A stretch of DNA of 19,193 nucleotides from CANQDT01 sp051878935 (GTDB taxonomy: Bacteria; Bacillota; Clostridia; Lachnospirales; Lachnospiraceae), in the NCBI GenBank assembly GCA_051878935.1, contig JBJELB010000012.1:1-19193 (forward strand), written 5' to 3'. Each line of letters opens with the position of its first letter. The stretch's first letter is position 1. Below, piece by piece: positions 1 to 7,135 of the stretch. A model generated the notes under the pieces. That model did not search any database. It saw only the letters and a program-made list of their open reading frames with translations, and was not told the origin of the DNA. The position numbers and the translations under genes are program-made.

Positions 1-98
1 CAAGGTGCTATAGAAATGGGGGCAAAGCTATTTATGGTTTTGACCCCAACATCATTAAATTCGATTTGGTATTGTTTGTCATGGGAATTTTATGGACT

Positions 99-121
99 CT
101 ACGTAAATTTTTTCTATGTAG
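99..121 (+). other. Leader hairpin upstream of the secreted-protein gene
   Basis: The arm CTACGTA (99-105) can pair with TATGTAG (115-121), with one G-U pair and a nine-base A/T-rich loop. It lies just before a second, terminator-like hairpin. This is seen directly in the sequence. Any regulatory role is inference, and it could be fortuitous in AT-rich DNA. Confidence 0.3.
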
Positions 122-125
122 GAAT

Positions 126-168
126 AAGGTGTTCTCTTCGAAAGAAGGGGCACCTTTTTCCTTTTCTA
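126..168 (+). terminator. Terminator-like hairpin before the secreted-protein gene
   Basis: AAGGTG (126-131) pairs with CACCTT (151-156). An inner TTCT/AGAA pairing is possible, with an unpaired GGGG on the 3' side. A pyrimidine-rich run (155-167) of two T blocks separated by CC follows. It could end an upstream gene lying outside the window or act as an attenuator for the gene starting at 199, because only about 12 bases separate its T-run from the Shine-Dalgarno sequence. I see no good promoter between the hairpin and that gene. Confidence 0.5.
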
Positions 169-198
169 TAGACTATTTTAAAGGAGGTTTAAACTTAA

Positions 199-2727
199 AT
201 GAAACTTTTAAACAGGATAGTAGCGTTCTTACTGTTAATAGTGATGATAGTAGGGTGTTTTCCCATTGGTACTTTAGCGGCAAATGAGGGTAGTACTGAT
301 TCCGGCGAGAACCCCGCGAAATGGTCGCTGGACGAGTGGAAACGTAGAGAAACACTCGGTCTTGAGTATGATGATATCAAACACAAATTTTACTTCTATA
401 ATGTAGACACCGCAGCCACTGCATCCATTAGATGGAGGACGATTGGTTATACAATAACAGCAGAGACAGACAATGGCATGAACCCTCAGGAAAATTTATC
501 GAATGCCTATGTATACATACCTAGGTCGCTTGCTAGCAAGGGTATCGAAGTTACGAAAGGAGCAAGTCGATGTACACAGTATGTAATTGATCAGGATGTC
601 TTAGAGGAACAAATAAGACCGAATGAAAAAGATGATGCAGCTACCCGTGCACGAAAGGTAAATCTGTCAAACCAGATTCAGAATAATCATCTGTTGGTTG
701 CTAGTATGGTAGGTCAAACGTTTTTAGGCTCCACAGTCAGGAAAGAATATTTACCTTCCGAATATAAGTTAAGAACTGCAGAAGCATGGGATTCTGGTAC
801 AGAAGCTGACTTTAAAGAACATTTCAACAAAACTCTCCCATGGAGTTCTACTACAAAAACAAGAATCCTGTATGCAACCTACAGTAGCTTATGGAATTCT
901 GAATTGAATGACTGGAGGTCAAAATTATCGAATATTGACACTTTAGCTGACACCGTTAAAATCAAAGAGTGTAATGGAGCAGTTAAGCTAAAGGATTATG
1001 CCAAAAAGACCATTAAGGTTGGTGGTAAAACCTATAAACTATCGTGTATTCGATACAATTACGCAAATGAAGAGAATACAGAGTTGAAAACGATTGATGG
1101 ACATCATGTAATGACTCTGGAACCGGATGATATTAAGTATTGGGAATCTGATGATAGTTTAGTAAAAGTAAAGCATGATAATCATTCACTATTTACTACT
1201 GGTAGATCTGGTACGGATTACACAGGTGAATCTATTAAATACAGTACATTCTGGGATACAGTGAAAGATACCAAAGTTGGGTGTGGTTCCGCATATAATT
1301 ATATTGTTTTTGCTTACGTTCCGGTCAAGACAGAGGGATTTATAGACAAGGTTCGATACTATTATGATGGCAATAAGTATTACCAGATAGACCATTCCGA
1401 CGTAACATGGAAGCATCCATACGTAGCAGAATTCAAAAGAAAGGTCGGTAAGAAAACCATTAGCACGGGTGAAGAGATTGATGGCCCATTATACTTAAAC
1501 ATGGGTTACGGTGTCTATGATGAGTACGATGCTGAAAAATACACAACCTTTAAAAATATCCCTAATGGAAGCAAAGGTGTAGATAATTATGTTTCTCAGC
1601 CGTTATACAAAGGAAGTGTCAACAAGAGTGCAAGCGATTCAGAAGTAACATGGACACATGAATTTAAGAAACATTCCAAAGAAACAGGTTTAGTTGCGAT
1701 TGGTGTCTATACGAAAGAAAAGGTGACAGTAACACAAGAGAAACCTAATGTTATTAGTTACTATTATGATGGTAATAAATACACGAAAATAGTAGGACCA
1801 ACAGAGGTAAGCATTGCATCAGATAACAGTGTTACCATTAAATGCAATAATTCTCGTAATCACACACCTGATAAAGACGGGGATGGAAAGATCTTTCTTG
1901 ACAGTGTATACGGTATTTATGAGACATACAGTTCAAGCACTTTTGATAATATTTCTACTCTGGAAGATCTCAACGCAGAGTATTTTGCTTCTCTGTCCGG
2001 AGCATTAGCAGGTAGTAAGAATAACCCATCTGGCGAGCGTAATGTAAAAGTAGACAATGTATCTTCAACCGGATTCACTATCGCCAGAGTATTCACGGAT
2101 ACAACGCCACCTCAGCTAGACATAGACGATGCCGAATACACCATTAGCGCATCGGAAGATTACGTGAAGTGGGATATTCCGGATGGCAGTTTAGACCCTG
2201 AAAAAGAAAACTGGGATAAAGGTGAACTCTCTTCTTCCATCACAGTATACAACGGAACCATTCAGAATGATGCCTACAACAGTTCCAAGGATTCTTCCGC
2301 TGTAGAGCCTGGAGTTGGTATCACGTCTGATAGAGATGCTGATAAACTATTTGATGCAGTACAAGGAATTCCAACCAACAAATACCTATACACCTGGTGT
2401 AAAGCAGACCGATACGCAACCAGAGGTAAGGTGACAAAGACAACGGTTGTTATGTCAATTCCGGTTCTTGTGCAACAGACATTTAACCTAACATGGGTAG
2501 ATATAGATGAAGAAGGAAATCAAGTACCTGGATCTGACACACAGACAAAGCAGCTTCCATACACGTTTTATAGGACTATGACATACTATTCCTTTGATAA
2601 AGACAAGGGAGATTTCATTGATGTGTTTACTCCAAGGAAGTCTGTGTTTAGGAATTCAGATGGACGGCAAAAGAAAAGTCAAGAAAATATTGATTATTGT
2701 ATCTGCTCTACATATAATAAAGTGTGA
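199..2727 (+). CDS. Large secreted or surface protein with tandem modules, C-terminus possibly truncated
   Basis: I do not recognise the family. The 842-residue product starts with a clear signal peptide: K/R near the N-terminus, a hydrophobic run at about residues 7-24, and either a signal peptidase I site near TLAA (25-28) or a lipobox-like I-V-G-C ending at Cys20. It should therefore be exported. Two related modules follow, about 385-507 and 519-634. Each opens with YYYDGNKY (387-394 and 521-528), has a YG[VI]Y motif (437-440 and 571-574) and ends in a TG-rich strand (497 and 625 regions). The second contains a D-x-D-x-D-G calcium-loop-like motif at 558-563. A beta-strand segment near 762-775 resembles the openings of mucin-binding-type repeats, but only loosely. 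No LPXTG or other anchor is visible, and the last ~26 residues look like out-of-frame sequence. The start is supported by GGAGG at 183-187. An adhesin or mobile-element cargo protein is an inference from size, export signal and repeats. Confidence 0.8.
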   Translation: MKLLNRIVAFLLLIVMIVGCFPIGTLAANEGSTDSGENPAKWSLDEWKRRETLGLEYDDIKHKFYFYNVDTAATASIRWRTIGYTITAETDNGMNPQENLSNAYVYIPRSLASKGIEVTKGASRCTQYVIDQDVLEEQIRPNEKDDAATRARKVNLSNQIQNNHLLVASMVGQTFLGSTVRKEYLPSEYKLRTAEAWDSGTEADFKEHFNKTLPWSSTTKTRILYATYSSLWNSELNDWRSKLSNIDTLADTVKIKECNGAVKLKDYAKKTIKVGGKTYKLSCIRYNYANEENTELKTIDGHHVMTLEPDDIKYWESDDSLVKVKHDNHSLFTTGRSGTDYTGESIKYSTFWDTVKDTKVGCGSAYNYIVFAYVPVKTEGFIDKVRYYYDGNKYYQIDHSDVTWKHPYVAEFKRKVGKKTISTGEEIDGPLYLNMGYGVYDEYDAEKYTTFKNIPNGSKGVDNYVSQPLYKGSVNKSASDSEVTWTHEFKKHSKETGLVAIGVYTKEKVTVTQEKPNVISYYYDGNKYTKIVGPTEVSIASDNSVTIKCNNSRNHTPDKDGDGKIFLDSVYGIYETYSSSTFDNISTLEDLNAEYFASLSGALAGSKNNPSGERNVKVDNVSSTGFTIARVFTDTTPPQLDIDDAEYTISASEDYVKWDIPDGSLDPEKENWDKGELSSSITVYNGTIQNDAYNSSKDSSAVEPGVGITSDRDADKLFDAVQGIPTNKYLYTWCKADRYATRGKVTKTTVVMSIPVLVQQTFNLTWVDIDEEGNQVPGSDTQTKQLPYTFYRTMTYYSFDKDKGDFIDVFTPRKSVFRNSDGRQKKSQENIDYCICSTYNKV

Positions 2728-2890
2728 AGTGGGTTATTATCGTTCATCAATAATCTTGTTCGAAGAAGAGAAAATTGACATAAAGCTTCACTTCTGGAAA
2801 CTGGTTAATCAACTCCTCTTTGATAATAGACTTGCAATCGAAAGTAAAGAAAGCAATCAAGGCATCCTGGATGCACTGTTAGAACTATAA
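2660..2890 (+). CDS. Short unrecognised reading frame or gene remnant
   Basis: A 76-codon frame starting with ATG overlaps the last 68 bases of the secreted-protein gene in a different frame; the same frame stays open from about 2594. The product begins lysine/arginine-rich, has a short hydrophobic stretch (about residues 8-15) and ends in a charged, leucine-rich, probably helical tail. I do not recognise it. The only upstream purines are AGGAA about five bases before the ATG, which is weak. It may be a small real gene, the frameshifted tail of the preceding gene, or the 3' remnant of another gene fused here by deletion or insertion. The sequence alone does not decide. Confidence 0.3.
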   Translation: MDGKRKVKKILIIVSALHIIKCEVGYYRSSIILFEEEKIDIKLHFWKLVNQLLFDNRLAIESKESNQGILDALLEL

Positions 2891-2924
2891 GTAATATTTT
2901 GGATAGATAGGGAGTACAACTGAT

Positions 2925-3926
2925 ATGCCAAAAGGAACAAATAATAAATTTAAACTATATCGTCTGGCTCAAATCATGCTGGAAAAAACAGATGAAGATC
3001 ATTATATCACAATGCCGGAGATCATGGCTGCGTTGGATCAGTATGATATTACCGCAGACAGAAAAACGATTTATACCAATCTGAAAGATCTGGAACAGCT
3101 TGGCATTGAAGTAGAGGGAGAGCCCTGCGGAAACAAATACCATTATCATGTGTTGTCTCGTTTCTTTGAACTGCCGGAATTAAAACTCTTAGTAGATGCG
3201 ATACAGTCATCGAAGTTTATTACGGAAAGAAAGTCGAATGCCCTGATTAAGAAACTGGAAAAGCTGGTCAGTCAGTATGATGCACAGAAGCTGCAGAGAC
3301 AGGTTTTTGTTTCGGGAAGGATCAAAACCATGAACGAAAGTATCTATTATACGGTAGATGCGATTCACAATGCCATTTCCGAAAACAAAAAAATCAAGTT
3401 CCAGTATTTTCAATGGAATGTAAAAAAAGAAATGGAGCTTCGCCACGGCGGAGTATATTATCATATTAGTCCGTGGGGTCTTTCCTGGGATGATGAGAAT
3501 TATTATCTTGTGGGATATGATTCCGAAGCAGACTGCATGAAGCATTATCGTGTAGACAAGATGCTTCATATTCAGATGAGTGATGAAAAGCGTGAAGGAA
3601 AAGAAAATTTCAAAAAACTCGATATGGCTGATTATACGAAGAAGAGCTTTGGTATGTATGGTGGGAAAGAGCAGAGTGTAAAACTGCTTGTGGAGAATGA
3701 TTTTGCAGGAGTCATTATTGACCGCTTTGGAAAAGACAGTATGATGATACCTGTAGATGATGAGCATTTTACAGTGAACGTCGATGTGCGTGTCAGTGGA
3801 CCATTCTTTGGATGGGTCTTTTCTCTGGGAGAAGGAGTAAAGATTGTTGGGCCGGATGAAGTAGTGGAGCAGATGAGAAGAGAGACAAAGCGGTTGCTCA
3901 GACAGTATATCAGTGACAAAGAATAG
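2925..3926 (+). CDS. HTH and WYL-domain transcriptional regulator
   Basis: The 333-residue protein has the layout of WYL-family regulators. An N-terminal DeoR/HTH_11-like winged helix (about residues 9-65) contains a recognition-helix-like segment with DRKTIYTNLKDLEQLG. A linker follows, then a WYL domain from about 142 to 220, recognised by IKFQY, SPWGLSWDDENYYLVGYD and HYRVDKM. The C-terminal region (about 235-330) matches the extension normally found in full-length members. Known members bind DNA and sense ligands, often nucleotides or nucleic acid, through the WYL fold; the target here is unknown. The start is supported by AGGGAG (2909-2914) ten bases before ATG. The channel gene follows after a 20-base gap, so the two are probably co-transcribed. 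No clear sigma-70 promoter was found upstream. Confidence 0.9.
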   Translation: MPKGTNNKFKLYRLAQIMLEKTDEDHYITMPEIMAALDQYDITADRKTIYTNLKDLEQLGIEVEGEPCGNKYHYHVLSRFFELPELKLLVDAIQSSKFITERKSNALIKKLEKLVSQYDAQKLQRQVFVSGRIKTMNESIYYTVDAIHNAISENKKIKFQYFQWNVKKEMELRHGGVYYHISPWGLSWDDENYYLVGYDSEADCMKHYRVDKMLHIQMSDEKREGKENFKKLDMADYTKKSFGMYGGKEQSVKLLVENDFAGVIIDRFGKDSMMIPVDDEHFTVNVDVRVSGPFFGWVFSLGEGVKIVGPDEVVEQMRRETKRLLRQYISDKE

Positions 3927-3946
3927 GAATGATAAGGAGAAGAGAT

Positions 3947-4750
3947 ATGACACTGGCTATGATATGGGTTGCCATCAAACCTTTGATAAAGATGGCATTG
4001 ATTTTAGTTGTCGGACATTTTGCAATTGTATATTTATTGAAGCTTCTGGATAAGACACAGATGAATGCAAAAGCGGATCAGTCGCTGCTGCGCTTTTTAA
4101 GAAAGACAATTAACATTGTGCTGCATATCATTGTGATTTTATCGGCATTAACATCCATCGGAGTATCAACGACCGGGCTGGTTGCTACCCTGTCAGCGGC
4201 AACGGTTGGTATTGCTGTTGCATTGAAGGATTCGCTTAGTAACGTAGCAGGAGGAATCCTATTATTATTTTCACCCAGGTTTTCAACCGGTGATTACATA
4301 GCAGCCGGCGGTGATGAAGGAACGGTAGTCAGTGTTGATTTAATGCATACGACGGTTGTTACAGTTGATCATAAGCAGATAAGCATTCCAAACGGTGTTT
4401 TAATCAATAGCCACATCATTAATTATTCCAGTGAGCCAAAACGCCGTGTTGATATTATGTTTCCGATTTCTTATGAAGCAGATGTGAATACTGCAAAGCG
4501 TGTGGCACTAGATACCATGAAGCAACATCCGTTGACACTGGAGGAACCGGAGGAAGCGTTTGCCAGAATCCGCAGCTATGGAGACAGTTCGGTAAATTTA
4601 CTCGTGCGCGTATGGTGCAATACTGAGGATTATTGGAATGTGTATTTTGATTTAACCGAGCAGATTCGCGAAGCATTAGAAGAGAAGGATATCCTGATTC
4701 CATACAACCAGTTAGATGTGAATATTAGGCAGGAACTACCGGTGAAATGA
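3947..4750 (+). CDS. MscS-family small-conductance mechanosensitive ion channel
   Basis: The product is an inner-membrane channel that would open under membrane tension and release solutes during hypo-osmotic shock. From the chosen start it has 267 residues, close to E. coli MscS. Membrane segments lie at about 5-31, 55-72 and 76-108. The third is the pore helix with the expected Gly/Ala pattern (TTGLVATLSAATVGIAVAL, then a second half containing NVAGGI). The cytoplasmic beta domain follows, with the family PNG motif at 148-150 and a C-terminal alpha/beta domain to the end. An in-frame ATG at 3929 was rejected because AAGGAG (3934-3939) lies between the two and sits seven bases before the ATG at 3947. 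It follows the WYL regulator by 20 bases, which suggests co-transcription. Which member of the MscS family this is, and which solutes it passes, cannot be told. Confidence 0.92.
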   Translation: MTLAMIWVAIKPLIKMALILVVGHFAIVYLLKLLDKTQMNAKADQSLLRFLRKTINIVLHIIVILSALTSIGVSTTGLVATLSAATVGIAVALKDSLSNVAGGILLLFSPRFSTGDYIAAGGDEGTVVSVDLMHTTVVTVDHKQISIPNGVLINSHIINYSSEPKRRVDIMFPISYEADVNTAKRVALDTMKQHPLTLEEPEEAFARIRSYGDSSVNLLVRVWCNTEDYWNVYFDLTEQIREALEEKDILIPYNQLDVNIRQELPVK

Positions 4751-4787
4751 TAGTTAGGCTGCTTTTGCCCCGATGGACTACTGCTGA

Positions 4788-4828
4788 CCGCGGTGCGCAT
4801 CTGGTTTTTCGCGGACACCCCGGTTTTT
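4788..4828 (+). terminator. Intrinsic terminator after the MscS gene
   Basis: CCGCGGTG (4788-4795) pairs with CACCCCGG (4816-4823) with one mismatch. The stem is extended by CGC/GCG (4796-4798 and 4811-4813), with a two-base bulge on the 3' side. It is followed at once by five T residues (4824-4828). It lies 37 bases after the channel stop codon and is the better of two candidates in this gap. Confidence 0.75.
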
Positions 4829-4857
4829 AGAAAGACAAGCACTCCAATGGACATCAC

Positions 4858-4910
4858 GAAACGCGCCGTTGAGTTGTTTGAGTCAACCGCTAGTGTTTCA
4901 ATATTTTTTT
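4858..4910 (+). terminator. Second terminator-like structure after the MscS gene
   Basis: GAAAC (4858-4862) pairs with GTTTC (4895-4899). Inner pairings are GCG/CGC and GTTGA/TCAAC with bulges, and the hairpin is followed by a run of seven T residues (4904-4910). It is weaker and more interrupted than the upstream hairpin and may be a back-up terminator. The rest of 4751-4937 shows no gene that I can support. Confidence 0.45.
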
Positions 4911-4937
4911 AGGCACACGTTTTATTTTTGTATACGA

Positions 4938-4971
4938 AAAGCCCTCCAGACCATTTAATCTGGAGGGCTTT
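4938..4971 (-). terminator. Terminator of the tRNA-Glu gene
   Basis: A perfect 13-base-pair stem joins 4938-4950 and 4959-4971 (core AGCCCTCCAGA/TCTGGAGGGCT) with an eight-base loop. Read on the minus strand it follows the tRNA 3' end by seven bases and ends in TTTT. On the plus strand the T-run is only three long, so the minus-strand direction is the natural one. Confidence 0.85.
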
Positions 4972-4978
4972 ACAGAAG

Positions 4979-5050
4979 CAGTACATAGGGGAGTCGAACC
5001 CCTGATTCTGCCGTGAGAGGGCAGCGTCTTGACCACTTGACCAATGTACC
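4979..5050 (-). tRNA. tRNA-Glu, anticodon CUC
   Basis: The minus strand folds as a 72-base cloverleaf ending in discriminator base G. The acceptor arm GGTACAT pairs with ATGTACT, with a G1-U72 wobble. The D-arm contains GGTCAAGTGGTCAAGAC. The anticodon stem CTGCC/GGCAG carries loop CTCTCAC, giving anticodon CTC, which reads GAG. The T-arm has GGTTCGACTCC. The 3' CCA is not encoded: GCTTC follows, so CCA must be added post-transcriptionally. It has its own promoter and terminator and stands alone between the MscS gene and rimP. Confidence 0.95.
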
Positions 5051-5084
5051 ATATATATAAAGTCCGGCGAACCGAACAAATGCT

Positions 5085-5112
5085 ATTATAACAGAAAATC
5101 TGACGGATGCAA
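5085..5112 (-). promoter_or_regulatory. Sigma-70 type promoter of tRNA-Glu
   Basis: On the minus strand, -35 TTGCAT (5107-5112) and a perfect -10 TATAAT (5085-5090) are separated by 16 bases. Transcription would begin about 28 bases before the mature tRNA 5' end at 5050. Confidence 0.7.
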
Positions 5113-5151
5113 GCTTTTTTTGAAAAAAATTAAATAAATTTTTAAATATGG

Positions 5152-5180
5152 TTGATTTTTCAATTTCATAGTGATATAGT
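5152..5180 (+). promoter_or_regulatory. Promoter of the rimP-ribF operon
   Basis: -35 TTGATT (5152-5157) and -10 TATAGT (5175-5180) have the ideal 17-base spacer. The 35 bases upstream (about 5114-5149) are almost pure A/T with A- and T-runs and could act as an UP element. It is divergent from the tRNA-Glu promoter. Confidence 0.7.
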
Positions 5181-5207
5181 AACCATGAACTTAATCATTG
5201 TGAACAT

Positions 5208-5233
5208 AAGAGTGGGCGAGCGGGTCCACTCTT
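5208..5233 (+). promoter_or_regulatory. rimP leader hairpin
   Basis: AAGAGUGGGC (5208-5217) pairs over ten base pairs (one G-U) with GUCCACUCUU (5224-5233), leaving loop GAGCGG. It lies in the 5' untranslated region between the promoter and the rimP Shine-Dalgarno sequence and is followed by a broken pyrimidine run. A structured, attenuator-like rimP leader is a known theme in Firmicutes. Assigning this hairpin to that family is inference from position and shape. Confidence 0.6.
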
Positions 5234-5260
5234 TCTCATTGTTTGGAGGAAGGAGATTCT

Positions 5261-5725
5261 ATGGCAAAGAGAGAATTCATAGAGAGTAAAGCAGAAGAAC
5301 TCATTCAGCCTATTATTCAGGATGGTCATTTTGAATTGGTTGATATCGAGTACGTAAAAGAAGGAGCAAATTATTATCTGCGTGTATATGCAGACAAAGA
5401 AGGTGGCATTGATATCAATGACTGTGTGGACATATCGAGAGCCTTTGAAGTGAAACTGGATGAAGAAGATTTCATCGAGGATGCATATATTTTGGAGGTA
5501 AGTTCTCCGGGACTGGGAAGACCATTAAAGAAGGAAAAGGATTTTGCGAGAAGCATCGGTCAGGATGTAGATATCAAATTATATCAGGGTATTAATAAGC
5601 AGAAGGAATTTACCGGTAACCTGAAAGCATATGATGATGCTACGGTGACAGTTGAAATAGAGGAAGAAGAAATAATCTTCGACAGAAAAAACATTGCATT
5701 GATAAGATTGTCGTTTGATTTTTAA
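5261..5725 (+). CDS. rimP: Ribosome maturation factor RimP
   Basis: RimP helps assemble the 30S subunit, acting in the cytoplasm early in 16S/uS12-linked maturation. The 154-residue product has the family's N-terminal alpha/beta domain, with FELVDIEYVKEG and RVYADKEGGIDINDCVDISR (about 24-60). The signature SSPGLGRPL lies at 81-89, and a small C-terminal Sm-like barrel at about 90-154. The start at 5261 is preferred over an in-frame TTG at 5243, which lies at the edge of the Shine-Dalgarno region (GGAGGAAGGAG, 5245-5255) and cannot be served by it. It is the first gene of the long operon. nusA follows after 24 bases, the usual bacterial arrangement. Confidence 0.95.
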   Translation: MAKREFIESKAEELIQPIIQDGHFELVDIEYVKEGANYYLRVYADKEGGIDINDCVDISRAFEVKLDEEDFIEDAYILEVSSPGLGRPLKKEKDFARSIGQDVDIKLYQGINKQKEFTGNLKAYDDATVTVEIEEEEIIFDRKNIALIRLSFDF

Positions 5726-5749
5726 ATGATAGGAGGAGAAAGAAGAAAA

Positions 5750-6859
5750 ATGGCTACAAGAAAAACAGTAAAGAAGGATGACAGTGGAAGAGAGTTTATG
5801 CTCGCAATTGATGAACTGGAAAAGCAAAAGGGAATCAGTAAAGAAGTAATCATTGAAGCAGTAGAAACATCCCTTTTGGCTGCATGCAAGAAGGATTTCG
5901 GTAAATCCGATAACGTGGTAGTGAATATGAATCGTGAGAATGGAGAGATTCGTGTATATGCAGAAAAAATCGTCAGTGAGGATGTAGAAGATCCTGCAGA
6001 GCAGATCAGTCTTGCAGATGCACGCATGATGAGTGAGCAGTATGAAATCGGTGATACGGTTCAGGTTGAGATCACACCGAAGAATTTCGGACGTATTGCT
6101 GCACAGCATGCCAGAAGCGTAATTGTTCAGAAGATTAAAGAAGAAGAAAGAAATGCTACATTCGATTATTTTTACGCCAGAGAAAAGGATATCATGACCG
6201 GTATCGTACAGCGTTATGTCGGAAGAAATGTCAGCGTACGCTTAGGTGACCGCATGGATGCCATTTTAAATGAGTCGGAAATGATTCATGGAGAGCAATT
6301 CGAGCAGAATCAGAAAATAAAGGTATATATTATTGAAGTGAAGAATACAAACAAAGGACCAAAGGTGTTAATTTCCAGAACACATCCGGAGCTGGTGAAA
6401 CGTCTCTTTGAGCGTGAGGTCGCAGAGATTATGGATGGTACTGTTGAGATTAAAAGTATCTCCCGTGAGGCAGGTTCCCGTACGAAGATGGCAGTATATT
6501 CTAACGATCCGAATGTTGATCCTGTAGGTGCCTGTGTTGGTATGAACGGTTCTCGTGTTAATACAATCGTAGATGATTTAAATGGCGAGAAAATTGATAT
6601 CGTGACTTGGGATGAAAGTATGGAAGTATTCATTCAGAATGCATTGAGTCCATCTAAAGTGGTTTCTGTAGTAGTAAATGACGAAGAAAAAAGTGCAAAA
6701 GTGGTTGTACCGGATAACCAGTTATCCCTTGCTATTGGTAAAGAAGGACAAAACGCAAGACTTGCTGCCCGCCTGACGGGATACAAGATTGATATCAAGA
6801 GTGAGTCTCAGGCTCCGGCTGATTTTTATGAACAAGATGGATACGAAGGTGATGAATAA
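5750..6859 (+). CDS. nusA: Transcription termination/antitermination factor NusA
   Basis: NusA binds RNA polymerase and nascent RNA and modulates pausing, intrinsic termination and rRNA antitermination. From ATG 5750 it has 369 residues, typical of Gram-positive NusA, which lacks the C-terminal repeats of E. coli. Visible domains are the N-terminal polymerase-binding domain (about 15-130), an S1 domain (about 148-212, starting with MTGIVQRYVGRNVSVRLG), KH1 (with GACVGMNGSR, 260-269) and KH2 (with LAIGKEGQNARLA, 327-339), then a short acidic tail. An in-frame ATG at 5726 lies before the AGGAGG (5731-5736) and was rejected. The next gene starts on the base after the stop codon, so the two are tightly coupled. 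Confidence 0.97.
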   Translation: MATRKTVKKDDSGREFMLAIDELEKQKGISKEVIIEAVETSLLAACKKDFGKSDNVVVNMNRENGEIRVYAEKIVSEDVEDPAEQISLADARMMSEQYEIGDTVQVEITPKNFGRIAAQHARSVIVQKIKEEERNATFDYFYAREKDIMTGIVQRYVGRNVSVRLGDRMDAILNESEMIHGEQFEQNQKIKVYIIEVKNTNKGPKVLISRTHPELVKRLFEREVAEIMDGTVEIKSISREAGSRTKMAVYSNDPNVDPVGACVGMNGSRVNTIVDDLNGEKIDIVTWDESMEVFIQNALSPSKVVSVVVNDEEKSAKVVVPDNQLSLAIGKEGQNARLAARLTGYKIDIKSESQAPADFYEQDGYEGDE

Positions 6860-7135
6860 ATGGCAGTATCGAAGAAAATACCAATGCGCCAGTGTGTTGG
6901 TTGTCGTGAGATGAAACCGAAAAAAGAATGTATCCGTGTGATTAAAACACCGGAAAATGAAGTATGTATGGATATTACAGGTAAAAAGAATGGCCGTGGC
7001 GCATATCTTTGTAAGTGTCAGGCATGTTTAGAGAAAGCGTATAAGAATAAAGGACTGGAACGTTCGCTAAAAATATCCATTCCAAAAGAAGTATATGATG
7101 AATTGAACGAGGAGATGAAACTACTTGAAAAGTAA
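6860..7135 (+). CDS. rnpM: RNase P modulator RnpM (YlxR family)
   Basis: The 91-residue protein belongs to the YlxR/DUF448 family. It shows the typical N-terminal PMRQCVGCREM, then IRVIKTPENE, GRGAYLCKCQACLEKA and a final basic helix. Members are small nucleic-acid-binding proteins encoded between nusA and infB. The B. subtilis homologue has been reported to bind the RNase P RNA and modulate its activity; the function here is transferred by family and position. The cysteines in the CVGC and CKCQAC segments could bind metal, which is an inference. It starts directly after the nusA stop and overlaps ylxQ by 11 bases. Confidence 0.93.
   Translation: MAVSKKIPMRQCVGCREMKPKKECIRVIKTPENEVCMDITGKKNGRGAYLCKCQACLEKAYKNKGLERSLKISIPKEVYDELNEEMKLLEK

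Noticed and set aside
40..96. TTGACC and TTGTTT as -35 elements for the secreted-protein gene
   Set aside because: No matching -10 at an acceptable distance was found, so the promoter of this gene is unresolved.
66..287. Open frame across the leader and start of the secreted-protein gene
   Set aside because: It runs through both hairpins and overlaps the signal-peptide region in another frame, and its product has no recognisable pattern.
2775..2803. Perfect TTGACA as a promoter for the WYL regulator
   Set aside because: No acceptable -10 element lies at 16-18 bases from it.
3929..3946. Upstream in-frame start for the MscS gene
   Set aside because: It lies before the AAGGAG that serves the ATG at 3947.
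3207..3953. Long minus-strand frame opposite the WYL regulator
   Set aside because: It is antisense to a well-supported gene, has a low-complexity hydrophobic product and no ribosome binding site or neighbours on that strand.
4630..4857. Minus-strand frame over the MscS gene end and the terminators
   Set aside because: It overlaps the end of a conserved gene and a terminator hairpin and has no supporting ribosome binding site.
5726..5749. Upstream in-frame start for nusA
   Set aside because: The AGGAGG lies after this codon and serves the ATG at 5750.
5579..6109. Minus-strand frame opposite rimP and nusA
   Set aside because: It is a Cys/Leu/Phe-rich artefact of the opposite strand of two conserved genes.
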